Shown: positions 47,589 to 56,236 of the stretch, in pieces
Numbering within the stretch: the stretch's first letter is position 1
Layout of the letters: each line of letters starts with the position of its first letter
Translations under genes and position numbers: made by a program
The notes under the pieces: generated by a model
Databases searched by the model: none
What the model was told of the DNA's origin: nothing
What the model saw: only the letters and a program-made list of their open reading frames with translations
Assembly: GCA_025757985.1 (NCBI GenBank)
Contig: CP107210.1
Coordinates: 186,001-250,000, forward strand
Direction: 5' to 3'
Origin: Oscillospiraceae bacterium
GTDB taxonomy: Bacteria > Bacillota > Clostridia > Oscillospirales > Ruminococcaceae
DNA: 64,000 nucleotides

Positions 47589-47918
47589 TCAGCCCTCCTT
47601 ATTCTGCATAATGCGGTTTACGGCGGCACCGGTGGTCTGCCATGCCGCCGCAAATTCTGCCAGATACTGCTCGCCGTCAGGCGTCAGCCGGTAATATTTG
47701 CGGCTCGGGCCGCCGGAGCCGGCGCGGTACTCCGCCGCGATCAGCCCCTTGCGCTCCAGCCGCAGCAGCAGGGGATAGAGCGTGCCCTCGGTCAGGTCGG
47801 CAAAGCCGCTCTCCCGCAGGGTGACGGCGATGGCATAGCCGTAGGCCGCCTCACGCGAGATGATCTTTAAAATGCACCCCTCCAGCGTTCCCTTGCGCAG
47901 CTGCGCGCGATCAAACAT
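47589..47918 (-). CDS. PadR-family transcriptional regulator
   Basis: 109 residues. FDRAQLRKGTLEGCILKIISREAAYGYAI, then TEGTLYPLLLRLERKGLIAAEYR and GPSRKYYRLTPDGEQYLAEF form the winged helix and wing of a PadR-s2 protein; the last helix serves dimerisation. It is the first gene of a two-gene unit with a membrane protein. SD AGGAGGG. An inverted repeat (TTGTATTAC ... GTAATGCAA, 47942-47976, one mismatch) over the promoter is a candidate operator. Confidence 0.93.
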   Translation of the reverse strand: MFDRAQLRKGTLEGCILKIISREAAYGYAIAVTLRESGFADLTEGTLYPLLLRLERKGLIAAEYRAGSGGPSRKYYRLTPDGEQYLAEFAAAWQTTGAAVNRIMQNKEG

Positions 47919-47963
47919 CGTCTACCCTCCTGACTACCTTGTATTACCATGTTCATTGACTAT

Positions 47964-47992
47964 ATTGTAATGCAAAGTAGTTCTGCTGTCAA
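47964..47992 (-). promoter_or_regulatory. Minus-strand promoter of the second padR unit
   Basis: On the minus strand: TTGACA (plus 47987-47992), 17 bases, TACAAT (plus 47964-47969). Confidence 0.85.
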
Positions 47993-47997
47993 GCAGA

Positions 47998-48030
47998 AAA
48001 TAAAAAACCTCCCTTTTAAAAAGGGAGGTG
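47998..48030 (-). terminator. Terminator of the polysaccharide locus (minus strand)
   Basis: CCTCCCTTTTTAAAAGGGAGG on the minus strand, followed by TTTTTTATTTTC. It lies directly upstream of the padR promoter and insulates it. Confidence 0.88.
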
Positions 48031-48060
48031 CAAAACCAGATCGAGGTTTGCTGTTCGCTG

Positions 48061-49080
48061 TTACGATTTGCCGCGCTTATACCAGCAGTTTGCGGCAAAA
48101 TCAAAGAGGGTCTGCACGGGTTGCCAGTTCAGCACGGCCAATGCTGCGGCGGCCAGCAGCGTGTACCACAGCACGGGCAATGCCACGGGCGCACCGCGCA
48201 GCGGCTCAAAAAGCTGCAGCTGCACAAGCAATGCAAGAATCGGCAGGTGCAGCAGGTAGATGGCAAGGGTGCGCCGCCCCAGACCGGTCAGTCGGCGCCC
48301 GCTGCTGAAGGCTGCCACAAGCGCCGCCGTGGTAGCAATGCCGACCAGATAAAAGACGATGCGGTATTCCGGCCGGTCGCCGCCCGCATAGCTTACATCG
48401 TGGAACAGCTCGGCACTGTTGTCCAAGATCGTCTCCGAGCAAAAGACCCGGATAAAGTAGAGGCCGTAGCCGACCGCCAGACCTGCTGCAGGCAGCAGCC
48501 GTGCAGCACGGTTTTGTGCGGCAAAGGCGGCCAGCGTATCCAGCTGTGGGCGGAACAGTACGCCAAAGGCATAAAACGGGAAGAAGGCGAACACCCGCAC
48601 AAGCATGAACGGCCAGTCTATCAGCCCGCCGGCCAGCCCCACGGCCACCGCCAGCGACATGCCCAGACAGGAGCCGGCCAGCCCCAGCCGGTCGCGCAGC
48701 AGGCAGAGCAGCGGCAGCGTCAGGTGCCAGAAGATCAACGCATACAGATACCACATGTGCCGCCATGGCAGCAGCAGAGCGGCCAGCACACCGCCGCTCT
48801 CGGCAAAATCCTCCCGCAGAACGACTGCGCGAAAGACAAGCATCAGACTCTGCCCAAGGAAATAGAGCCAAAGCTGCTGGGTGACCAGCTTGCGCGGGTT
48901 GAACCGCGCCACCAGACCGCTGCAGGCGCAGAACAGCGCCATGTGGAAGGCATAGATGCAGAAAAAGGTCGCACTGACGAACGGATAGTTCATCCGGTAC
49001 TGCTCCATAAAGTGGCCGAACACCACCAGCAGGATGCCAAGACCCTTCAGTTCGTCAATGTAATCACGGCGGGGGGCCAT
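48061..49080 (-). CDS. Acyltransferase 3 family membrane protein
   Basis: 339 residues with about ten membrane spans. RRDYIDELKGLGILLVVFGHF is the family's N-terminal signature with the conserved His, and TLAIYLLHLPILALL near the C-terminus fits the last helices. Family members O-acetylate surface sugars. The start at 49080 (MAPRRDYI) makes TGATG overlap with the upstream gene's stop, so I prefer it over the ATG 15 bases earlier. It is the last gene of the polysaccharide locus. Confidence 0.88.
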   Translation of the reverse strand: MAPRRDYIDELKGLGILLVVFGHFMEQYRMNYPFVSATFFCIYAFHMALFCACSGLVARFNPRKLVTQQLWLYFLGQSLMLVFRAVVLREDFAESGGVLAALLLPWRHMWYLYALIFWHLTLPLLCLLRDRLGLAGSCLGMSLAVAVGLAGGLIDWPFMLVRVFAFFPFYAFGVLFRPQLDTLAAFAAQNRAARLLPAAGLAVGYGLYFIRVFCSETILDNSAELFHDVSYAGGDRPEYRIVFYLVGIATTAALVAAFSSGRRLTGLGRRTLAIYLLHLPILALLVQLQLFEPLRGAPVALPVLWYTLLAAAALAVLNWQPVQTLFDFAANCWYKRGKS

Positions 49081-49619
49081 CAACGGTCCTCCCACGGGGA
49101 GCGGACGACCTCGCCGGAATCGACCTTGGCGTACTCAGCAACCACGGCCCCCGCCTTGACGATGCCGCCGGGTGCCACATGCACACCGCGGCCGAGCGCG
49201 GCATCGTGATCGACGATGGCCCCGGCATTGACGATGCAGCCGACGCCCAGATGGACACCGGCCCCCACATAGGCGCGCGGCATGATGATGCAGCCCGGCT
49301 CCAGCACAGCGCTGGGGCTGACCGAGGCGGCATCGCTGATGAACACCGGTGTGGCATATCCCGCAGCCGTCAGCTTTTGCAGCAGCTCAACACGCAGCTT
49401 GTTATCGCCCAGCGCCACAAAGGCAGGGCGGCCCGGGTGCAGGATGGCCGGGTCCGGGTAATCACGCAGACCACCCACGGCATCGGGGGCATTGTCGTCC
49501 AGAAAATCCGCGCTGCCCCAGCCCTCGTCAAGGAGCCAGTCGTTCAGCTGGGTGCCAAAGCCGCCGCGCCCCAAAATCAGCGGGCGCTTTGCGTTAAAGG
49601 AAATCTCAAGGAAAGCCAT
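49080..49619 (-). CDS. NeuD/PglD-like hexapeptide acetyltransferase
   Basis: 179 residues. The N-terminal Rossmann-like part (PLILGRGGFGTQLNDWLLD) binds the sugar nucleotide. The C-terminal left-handed beta-helix carries hexapeptide repeats (AVLEPGCIIMPRAYVGAGVHLGVGCIVNAGAIVDHDAALGRGVHVAPG) with the catalytic His in VDHD near residue 137. Such enzymes N- or O-acetylate sugars, often UDP-linked, for surface polymers. It overlaps the acyltransferase gene by one base and follows the SGNH gene by 2 bases. Confidence 0.87.
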   Translation of the reverse strand: MAFLEISFNAKRPLILGRGGFGTQLNDWLLDEGWGSADFLDDNAPDAVGGLRDYPDPAILHPGRPAFVALGDNKLRVELLQKLTAAGYATPVFISDAASVSPSAVLEPGCIIMPRAYVGAGVHLGVGCIVNAGAIVDHDAALGRGVHVAPGGIVKAGAVVAEYAKVDSGEVVRSPWEDR

Positions 49620-49621
49620 CG

Positions 49622-50995
49622 TTATCCCTCCTGTTGGTTCATGTCGGAGTCAACCGGTTCAGCGTTGGGGTCATCAAGGCTGGTGCGCGGGTGGACATCC
49701 AGCGGATTGGCCAGCGTGCCGTTCTCAAGATCCGCCAAGGCCTGCGGTATGCCGGGGAAGAACCGCTCAATGCCGGTGCCGCCGCAGTGCAGGCCGTCAA
49801 AAAAGTCAGTCTCCTGCAGACCCTCGATGCAGGCAGGGTCATAGCTGCCGTACAGCGGTACATTGTTGTCGGCGCAATACTGCCGCAGCCAGTTTTCCAC
49901 AAGGAAAAAGCCCTTGTGCTGCTCCGGCTCGGTCAGCAGATACCCGTACAGATACGGATGCCACGGTGACAGCACCAAAATGACGGTGGTGCCCTGAGAC
50001 TGCGCGTACTTGATAAAGGAGTCAAACGCCCGGATCTGGGTGTCGCTCAACTCGTCAAAACCCTCCATATGTACGCTGTTGAAGCTCATGCAGGCCTCGG
50101 CCGCCAGCGTGCGGATCTGATCCTCGGTCTGGCTGCGGAAGGCAATATCATACAGCACGCTGCCGTCCGACCGCTTGATGGTGGTGGGCTGGTCGTAGGG
50201 GTCGCCCTGCACGGGGTTGAACTCGATGGTGTTGCCCTCGTCATCGGTGACAGTGGTCTGACCGCGGTTCTTGACATAGTAGTCCACATTGCCCTGAAAG
50301 TAGGCCGGGTCAGCCAGCGCCTTCCACAGCTCGACCTTGTCGGGCTCCTCATAATCGGTGGGAACATTCAGGACCTTGGTTAAAAATTCGTTGTACAGGT
50401 CGGCATCGGCGCGGGCGTCAAACGCAGCTTCGCTGCCGTAGAACACCCATGGGTCAAGGCTCCACAAAAGCACGCGGGGGGCCTTGCCGTAGGTGACCAT
50501 CTTGTAGTAGCTGGTCATGTTGTCGCGCACATCAGCGCCGGTGACGCCCATGTTGAAGAAGCTCTCAACACCGGTGTTTTCACGGTTGAACTGCAGCACG
50601 CGGCTGGAGCCGATACCGATAGCCTCAGGCGTTTCGGGTACATCCTGTGCAAATAATTGTACCACCTGACGCTCGTCCATCTGCTCAAAATTTGTCACAT
50701 CATAGCCCTGCAGCATCAGATCCACGATACGGCGGGGCGCCAGCGCACCCTGAAACAGGCCGCTGCGGTCCACATTGTAGCTGAATGCTACCATAAAGAC
50801 GAGAATCGGCACCAGCAGCAAAAACTTGAAGGCGGTTTTTACGCCGAAGTAGATGCGCCGCGCCAGCCCGCGCAGAAGCAGCACAAACGGATTGACCCGC
50901 TTTTTCCGGCGGCGTTTTTTCACGGGGGTATTTGTGGGTGCGCCGCGTTGGATCTTGACCGGCGGTGCGGGGACCGGGGTAGGGGATTTAGCCAT
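49622..50995 (-). CDS. SGNH-like (AlgX/DltD-type) membrane-anchored protein
   Basis: 457 residues. A basic, Pro-rich cytoplasmic N-terminus (about 45 residues) is followed by one membrane span near residue 60 (FKFLLLVPILVFMVAFSY). The rest is extracytoplasmic. IGIGSSRVLQFN near residue 125 offers the block I Ser, and DFFDGLHCGGTG near residue 400 the DxxH pair, consistent with an SGNH-type esterase/acyltransferase. It is adjacent to an MBOAT protein; such pairs move acyl groups across the membrane and place them on extracellular polysaccharide. The exact target is unknown. Confidence 0.75.
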   Translation of the reverse strand: MAKSPTPVPAPPVKIQRGAPTNTPVKKRRRKKRVNPFVLLLRGLARRIYFGVKTAFKFLLLVPILVFMVAFSYNVDRSGLFQGALAPRRIVDLMLQGYDVTNFEQMDERQVVQLFAQDVPETPEAIGIGSSRVLQFNRENTGVESFFNMGVTGADVRDNMTSYYKMVTYGKAPRVLLWSLDPWVFYGSEAAFDARADADLYNEFLTKVLNVPTDYEEPDKVELWKALADPAYFQGNVDYYVKNRGQTTVTDDEGNTIEFNPVQGDPYDQPTTIKRSDGSVLYDIAFRSQTEDQIRTLAAEACMSFNSVHMEGFDELSDTQIRAFDSFIKYAQSQGTTVILVLSPWHPYLYGYLLTEPEQHKGFFLVENWLRQYCADNNVPLYGSYDPACIEGLQETDFFDGLHCGGTGIERFFPGIPQALADLENGTLANPLDVHPRTSLDDPNAEPVDSDMNQQEG

Positions 50996-51013
50996 GGATT
51001 ACACCGCCCTTTC

Positions 51014-52516
51014 TCAGTATTGCTGGTAGATGAACGCCGACTGACCGAATGCGGCAAAGAAAAGGATCGCTGCGGCAGCGCCGTAGTAGAGCGTCCAGCG
51101 CAGCGGCCAGACCTGCTGGCGTATCCAGCGGGACACGCTGCGGCCGCCGTGCTCCGCCGCAAAGACGACAAAGCAGCCGAACAGCAGCACGACCGGCAGG
51201 CGGCCGTCAATGCCGCTGCTGTAGATCAGCCCCGACACCTGCGCCCACGACCCGGCCAGACCGTCCCAGCCCTGCAGCAGTGAGCCATAGACCGCAAACG
51301 GGTCGGTGTTGTAGATGGCCGAGGCAAAAAAGACCAGCGTCAGGCAGAACAGCGCATTGGTCACAAGGCACTGCCACAGCGCCTTGAACCAGCCCATACG
51401 GTAGAGCGGGTTGAAGCGATTCAGCTTTTTGCGCGCCTTGGCCGTCATCACGCCGAAGGCGGCGCACAGGCCGGTGGCAAGGCCCCATGCCAGATACCGC
51501 CAGTCCGCGCCGTGCCACAGGCCGGAGCAGACAAAGACGATGACGATGTTTAAGTAATGCCGCCACGGGGCGCACCGGCTGCCGCCCAAGCTGAAGTAGA
51601 CATAATCCCGGAACCAGCTGGTCATTGAGATATGCCACCGCCGCCAGAAATCGTTGAAGGTGCGCGCCTCAAACGGGGACTCGAAGTTCTCGATCAGGTC
51701 ATAGCCCAAAATGCGGGCTGCACCCAGCGCAATGTCGCAGCAGCCGGAGAAATCCATGTACAGCTGTACGGCGAACAGCACGGTGGCCGCCGTCAGGTTC
51801 GGCCCGCCCACGGCGGAAATATCACCGTAGACGGCTGCAACATACTGCCGCAAATTGTCGGCAAGGACCATCTTTTTGGTGTAGCCCCACAGCATGCGGA
51901 AAGCACCGCCCGCGCAGCGCTGGTAGCTGAAGCGGCGGCTTTTGCGGATCTGCGGGCGCAGCTGGGGGTAACGCTCGATCGGGCCGTTGATCAGCGTGGG
52001 GAAGAAGCTGACAAACAGCGCATAGTGCAGCGGGTTCGTCTCGACCCGGCAGCGGCGCTTGTAGACATCAATGGTATAGCTCATGGCCGCAAAGGTAAAG
52101 TAGCTCAGCCCCAGTGGTGCCAGCAGATTTTCCCGGCGGGAGAGCAGGCTGCCGCCCAGCGAGTCTGCCAGAAGGTTCCAATACTTGTAGTAGACCAGAA
52201 TCCCGATGCCGAACCCGACCGAGGCCAGCAGTGCAAGAATACGCACCGGCTTGCACCGAACCTTGCCGATGATGAGCCCGCAGAGCCATGTGATGAGCGT
52301 TGCCGCCGCCATGACCCAGACCAGCGGGCGGTTTACGGGATCATAGCAGAAAAAGCCGTAGCTTGCGATCAGCAGAAAGTACGGCCGCAGCACGCGGGGC
52401 AGGGCATAGTTGATGAGCGCCACCGCCGCAAAAAAGGCAAGAAACAACAGCGAGGTGATCGCCATCGTCTGATCCTCACACAAAAAAGCGAGGATCTGCT
52501 CCCAGGTTATTGTCAT
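51014..52516 (-). CDS. MBOAT-family O-acyltransferase (AlgI/DltB-like)
   Basis: 500 residues with 10 or more membrane spans. The family signature RRWHISMTSWFRDYVYFSLGGSR, then the catalytic His in FVCSGLWHGADWRYLAWG near residue 335, place it with AlgI-type polysaccharide acetylases. It should move acetyl groups from the cytosol to the SGNH partner encoded directly downstream. AGAGG precedes ATG at 52516. Position between sugar-nucleotide genes and acetyltransferases supports acetylation of the polymer made by this locus. Confidence 0.93.
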   Translation of the reverse strand: MTITWEQILAFLCEDQTMAITSLLFLAFFAAVALINYALPRVLRPYFLLIASYGFFCYDPVNRPLVWVMAAATLITWLCGLIIGKVRCKPVRILALLASVGFGIGILVYYKYWNLLADSLGGSLLSRRENLLAPLGLSYFTFAAMSYTIDVYKRRCRVETNPLHYALFVSFFPTLINGPIERYPQLRPQIRKSRRFSYQRCAGGAFRMLWGYTKKMVLADNLRQYVAAVYGDISAVGGPNLTAATVLFAVQLYMDFSGCCDIALGAARILGYDLIENFESPFEARTFNDFWRRWHISMTSWFRDYVYFSLGGSRCAPWRHYLNIVIVFVCSGLWHGADWRYLAWGLATGLCAAFGVMTAKARKKLNRFNPLYRMGWFKALWQCLVTNALFCLTLVFFASAIYNTDPFAVYGSLLQGWDGLAGSWAQVSGLIYSSGIDGRLPVVLLFGCFVVFAAEHGGRSVSRWIRQQVWPLRWTLYYGAAAAILFFAAFGQSAFIYQQY

Positions 52517-52543
52517 GATTCCTCTCTCCGTTCGGGCGCAGGG

Positions 52544-52897
52544 TCACTGCTTTTCTTCCAGGTCGCGGACGCGCTTTTCCAGTATGGCGTTGGCCTGGGT
52601 CAATCGCTTGCATTTGTCCGCCAGCTGGCTGATGGCGATGCTCAGGGACAGCAGCACCACCAGCACGAAGCAGAACATCAGCAGAAAGACGAGGTTGACC
52701 GGCATCTCAATGTCAAGCAGGTCGCGCAGCACATACACCACATAGGGGAAGGCGGCGGCAATGACAAGCCCGACAGCCAGCGCCAGCCAGAGCAGGCTGT
52801 ATTTTACGCTCATAAGGCCGCGCTTTAAAAGGGCAAAGATGATGAGCAGCAGCACAATAGCGCCCAAAATCATAAACAGCTGCAGGTGTGCAGTCAT
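52544..52897 (-). CDS. DUF2304 membrane protein
   Basis: 117 residues with three membrane spans (LFMILGAIVLLLIIFALL, YSLLWLALAVGLVIAAAF, LVFLLMFCFVLVVLLSLSI) and a C-terminal coiled coil (ADKCKRLTQANAILEKRVRDLEEK). DUF2304 proteins usually adjoin family 2 glycosyltransferases, as here, where it overlaps the GT2 gene by four bases (ATGA). It may help anchor the GT2 or a lipid-linked substrate; the function is not established. Confidence 0.85.
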   Translation of the reverse strand: MTAHLQLFMILGAIVLLLIIFALLKRGLMSVKYSLLWLALAVGLVIAAAFPYVVYVLRDLLDIEMPVNLVFLLMFCFVLVVLLSLSIAISQLADKCKRLTQANAILEKRVRDLEEKQ

Positions 52898-53613
52898 GCG
52901 CGGCCTCCTTTTACTTTACGGATGGATAAGCGATCGATGATGAGCGCCAGCGAGACCTTGATCATGTAGTAAGCGCTCTTGAAGCTGTGGATGCTGGACA
53001 CACCGCCCTGCCGCTCCCGCATGATGACGGGGGCCTCTCCCACGCGGAAACCGGCCAGACTTGCCGCCAGAATGGCCTCCGGCTCGGGGTAATCGGTGGC
53101 GTAGTGCTGCGCAAAATAAGCGGTCATGGCCAAATTGGTGGCGCGGAAGCCGCTGGTGACATCCAGCACACGCTTGCCGCAGAGCAGACGAATCATACCG
53201 CTCAGCCAGCGGATGCCGACCCGGCGCATAAAGCTTGTCTGGAAGCCTTCTTTTTTAATAAAGCGGCTGCCGATGCACATGTCATAGACGCCGTCCAGCA
53301 CCGGCTGCACGACCTCCATCAGGTAGGCGGGGTCGTGCTGGCCATCGCCGTCCATCTGTACGGCGACATCATAGCCGTGGCGCACGGCGTACAGGTAGCC
53401 GCACTGCACGCCGCCGCCGATGCCCAAATTGACGGGCAGATCGAGAAACGGATAATGACGGCTTTTCAGCAGCGCAGCGCTGCTGTCGGTCGAGCAGTCG
53501 TTCACGACAAGAAAGTCCACCTCCGGGCAGGTAGCGCGCAGGTTTTCCACCGTATTGACGATGTTATCCTCCTCATTATAGCAGGGGATGATCACCAGAA
53601 TTTTTTTATCCAA
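52894..53613 (-). CDS. Family 2 glycosyltransferase, TTG start
   Basis: 239 residues. LVIIPCYNEEDNIVNTVENL and VQMDGDGQHDPAYL (DxD-type) place it with the DPM/undecaprenyl-phosphate glycosyltransferase group; there are no C-terminal spans, and the DUF2304 protein may supply membrane contact. The reading frame extends to 53694 but that part comes from a palindromic repeat. GAGAGGT lies 9 bases before a TTG at 53613, and the protein then begins MDKKILVIIPCYNEE, matching the family; so TTG is taken as the start. Confidence 0.85.
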   Translation of the reverse strand: MDKKILVIIPCYNEEDNIVNTVENLRATCPEVDFLVVNDCSTDSSAALLKSRHYPFLDLPVNLGIGGGVQCGYLYAVRHGYDVAVQMDGDGQHDPAYLMEVVQPVLDGVYDMCIGSRFIKKEGFQTSFMRRVGIRWLSGMIRLLCGKRVLDVTSGFRATNLAMTAYFAQHYATDYPEPEAILAASLAGFRVGEAPVIMRERQGGVSSIHSFKSAYYMIKVSLALIIDRLSIRKVKGGRA

Positions 53614-53683
53614 AATGGGTATACCTCTCAATTTTGGGTGTGTTGCGTTTTGTGGGGGATAGAGGCGGTAACGGCAAGGCTGC

Positions 53684-53781
53684 GGGCCGCACATGTGCGG
53701 CCCCTACAACTCTGCCTGACGGCTTGTAGGGGGCGGCGTCCTCAACGCCCCGCGGAGGGGTCAAAACCCCTCCCTACAAAG
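53684..53781. repeat. Palindromic elements, GTAGGGGC family (copy 8: half-unit plus variant full unit)
   Basis: Right half GGGCCGCACATGTGCGGCCC and CTACA at 53684-53708. Then TGTAGGGGGCGGCGTCCTCA to CCCCTCCCTACA at 53724-53779, with GGCGTC..GACGCC-type and GAGGGGTCAAAACCCCTC hairpins. Confidence 0.8.
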
Positions 53782-53810
53782 CCACTCGAAAATGGGCTGC
53801 GTGGGCTTCC

Positions 53811-55028
53811 TCATTTCCCTTCCACCGTAAATTCCTCCAACCGCTTCAACAACTCGGCTCTCCGGTAATGTGCAGCGTAATACGCATAGGCCTTGCGCCC
53901 CAGCTCCGCGCGCTCGGCATCGGTCATGCCATACAGCGCCAGCATATTCTCTGCCAGTGCCTTTTGGTCGCAGGCCGGGCTGACCAGCCCGCCGCCGCTT
54001 TCCTGCACAGCCGTATAGCCTGCACCGTTCATTGAGGCCAGCACCGGCTTGCCGGCGGCCATGTAGCTTGCAAGCTTGCCGGGGACCGTCAGGCCCAGAT
54101 CGGGCGAGTCGGAGAGGGAAATCAGCAGGGCATCGGCCAGCGCGGTGAACTTGGGTACATCAGCGGCGGGGACACTGCCGTAAAAGGTCACGGCATCCCC
54201 GGCATGCAGCTCATGGGCGAGGCTTTGCAGGGCCTCGCGGCTCATGCCGTCCCCGACCAGCAGCAGGTGCAGCCGCTCGGCCCCGGCGGCGCGGGCGTCC
54301 AGCACGGCGCGCAGCACCATGTCAAGGCTCTGTGCAGGGGTAAAGGTGCCGGTGAATACCAGATTGAACCGCCCGGCAAAGTGCTGCTCCAGTGCAGCAT
54401 CATGCTGCGGCACGGCGTAGAAATCCTCACAGTACTGCGGAATGACCGCCACCTGCGCCGCTGTCTTGCCGGTGCGGGCGCACAGACGCTCCTGCAGCGG
54501 CTCGCTCATGGCAATCAGTCGGTCGCAGCGCTTGTACAGGCTGTCGCTGACCGACTGTGCCACCCACCGCATAAACCGGTTTTTGACGGGCAGCACACTG
54601 TACAAATTCTCCGGCCAGAGGTCAAGCACATAATTTGTGAACGGTACATGGTGCTTTTTTGCATACAGCACCGCAGGCCAGCACATCAGCACAGGGCTTG
54701 TGTTGAAGCAGAACACCGCATCATACCCGCCGGGCAGGCGCTTCAGGGCTGCTGCCGCGTACAGCGGCCAGCTTACATAATTCAAAAAGATCGTCTTGCC
54801 GGTGTTGCCCTTGCGCGGGATCTCTCTTGCGCGGAATACGCGGGCACCCTTATAGCTTTCCTCAAAAGGGCCGTCGGCGCTGTAGCCGTCAAACCATTCC
54901 CCATGCGGATAGTTGGGCAGGCCGCACAGTACATCCACGGAAAGACCGTCCTGCACAAAGCCCTCGACAATATCGTTGATGCGGAAATTTTCCGGCCAGA
55001 AATGCTGGGTCACTACCAGTATGCGCAT
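53811..55028 (-). CDS. Family 4 glycosyltransferase (WbuB-like), putative L-FucNAc transferase
   Basis: 405 residues, GT-B fold. MRILVVTQHFWPENFRINDIVEGF begins the acceptor domain; VFTGTFTPAQSLDMVLRA and LHLLLVGDGMSREAL form the donor domain, with SLSDSPDLGLTVPGKLASYMAAGKPVLA as the E(x)7E-like region. It resembles WbuB, which is encoded beside the FnlA-FnlB-FnlC genes and transfers L-FucNAc. Here it directly follows the same three functions, so that role is the best guess, not proven. Confidence 0.82.
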   Translation of the reverse strand: MRILVVTQHFWPENFRINDIVEGFVQDGLSVDVLCGLPNYPHGEWFDGYSADGPFEESYKGARVFRAREIPRKGNTGKTIFLNYVSWPLYAAAALKRLPGGYDAVFCFNTSPVLMCWPAVLYAKKHHVPFTNYVLDLWPENLYSVLPVKNRFMRWVAQSVSDSLYKRCDRLIAMSEPLQERLCARTGKTAAQVAVIPQYCEDFYAVPQHDAALEQHFAGRFNLVFTGTFTPAQSLDMVLRAVLDARAAGAERLHLLLVGDGMSREALQSLAHELHAGDAVTFYGSVPAADVPKFTALADALLISLSDSPDLGLTVPGKLASYMAAGKPVLASMNGAGYTAVQESGGGLVSPACDQKALAENMLALYGMTDAERAELGRKAYAYYAAHYRRAELLKRLEEFTVEGK

Positions 55029-55046
55029 AAGCTATCGTGTTCCTGT

Positions 55047-56222
55047 TTAGTATTTGCGCCACACCATCTTGTTGACAACGCCGGTGTAGCTCTGGATAAT
55101 TTTGACGACCTTGTCGGAGACATTTTCGTCGGTGTAGTCGGGCACGGGGGTGCCCAAATCGCCGTTTTTGTTCATCTCAACGGCTACATCCACCGCCTGC
55201 AGCAGATGGTCGCCGTCAATGCCCGCCAGAATGAAGCAGGCCTTGTCAAGCGCCTCGGGCCGCTCGGTCGAGGTGCGGATGCAGACCGCCGGGAATGGAT
55301 GCCCGACGCTGGTAAAAAAGCTCGATTCCTCGGGCAGCGTGCCTGAGTCGGACACAACGCAGAAGGCGTTCATCTGCAGGCAGTTGTAGTCGTGGAAGCC
55401 CAATGGCTCATGCTGGATGACGCGCTTGTCGAGCTTAAAGCCGCTCTGCTCCAGCCGCTTGCGGCTGCGCGGATGGCAGGAGTAGAGGATCGGCATATCG
55501 TACTTTTCGGCCATCTTGTTGATGGCGGTGAACAGCGAGGTAAAGTTTTTCTCGGTGTCGATGTTCTCCTCACGGTGGGCGGAGAGCAGGATGTATTTGC
55601 CTTTCTCAAGCCCCAGACGCGCGTGAATGTCCGATGCCTCGATTTTCTCGAGATTCTGGTGCAGCACCTCAGCCATCGGGGAGCCGGTCACATAGGTGCG
55701 CTCCTTCGGCAGGCCGGTGTCGGCCAGATAGCGGCGGGCATGCTCAGAGTAGGCCATGTTTACATCGGAGATGATGTCCACGATACGGCGGTTCGTTTCC
55801 TCCGGCAGGCACTCATCCTTGCAGCGGTTGCCGGCCTCCATGTGGAAGATGGGGATATGCAGCCGCTTGGCACCGATGACGGAGAGGCAGCTGTTCGTGT
55901 CGCCCAGCACCAGCACGGCATCAGGGCGGATGGCCGCCATCAGCTTGTAGCTCTCGGAGATGATGTTGCCCATCGTCTCGCCGAGGTCGGCGCCCACGGC
56001 ATCCATATAGACCTCGGGGTCGGCCAGCTCCAGATCATGGAAAAAGACGCCGTTCAGGTTATAGTCGTAGTTCTGACCGGTGTGGGCCAGAATGACATCA
56101 AAATACTTGCGGGTCTTATTGATGACGGCTGCAAGCCGGATGATCTCCGGCCGGGTGCCGACGATGATAAGCAATTTCAGCTTGCCGTTATTTTTAAAAG
56201 AAACGCTGCTGTAATCAGCCAT
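55047..56222 (-). CDS. UDP-GlcNAc 2-epimerase family protein (CapG/FnlC-like)
   Basis: 391 residues. KLLIIVGTRPEIIRLAAVINKT, HTGQNYDYNLNGVFF and LVLGDTNSCLSVIGAKRLHIPIFHMEAGNRC are hallmark epimerase segments; SDSGTLPEESSFF binds UDP. Next to CapE and CapF it is most likely the C2-epimerase of UDP-L-FucNAc synthesis (CapG/FnlC), not the WecB that makes UDP-ManNAc. GAGGAGG precedes ATG at 56222; capF lies 14 bases upstream. Confidence 0.88.
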   Translation of the reverse strand: MADYSSVSFKNNGKLKLLIIVGTRPEIIRLAAVINKTRKYFDVILAHTGQNYDYNLNGVFFHDLELADPEVYMDAVGADLGETMGNIISESYKLMAAIRPDAVLVLGDTNSCLSVIGAKRLHIPIFHMEAGNRCKDECLPEETNRRIVDIISDVNMAYSEHARRYLADTGLPKERTYVTGSPMAEVLHQNLEKIEASDIHARLGLEKGKYILLSAHREENIDTEKNFTSLFTAINKMAEKYDMPILYSCHPRSRKRLEQSGFKLDKRVIQHEPLGFHDYNCLQMNAFCVVSDSGTLPEESSFFTSVGHPFPAVCIRTSTERPEALDKACFILAGIDGDHLLQAVDVAVEMNKNGDLGTPVPDYTDENVSDKVVKIIQSYTGVVNKMVWRKY

Positions 56223-56236
56223 GGGTTCCTCCTCAT

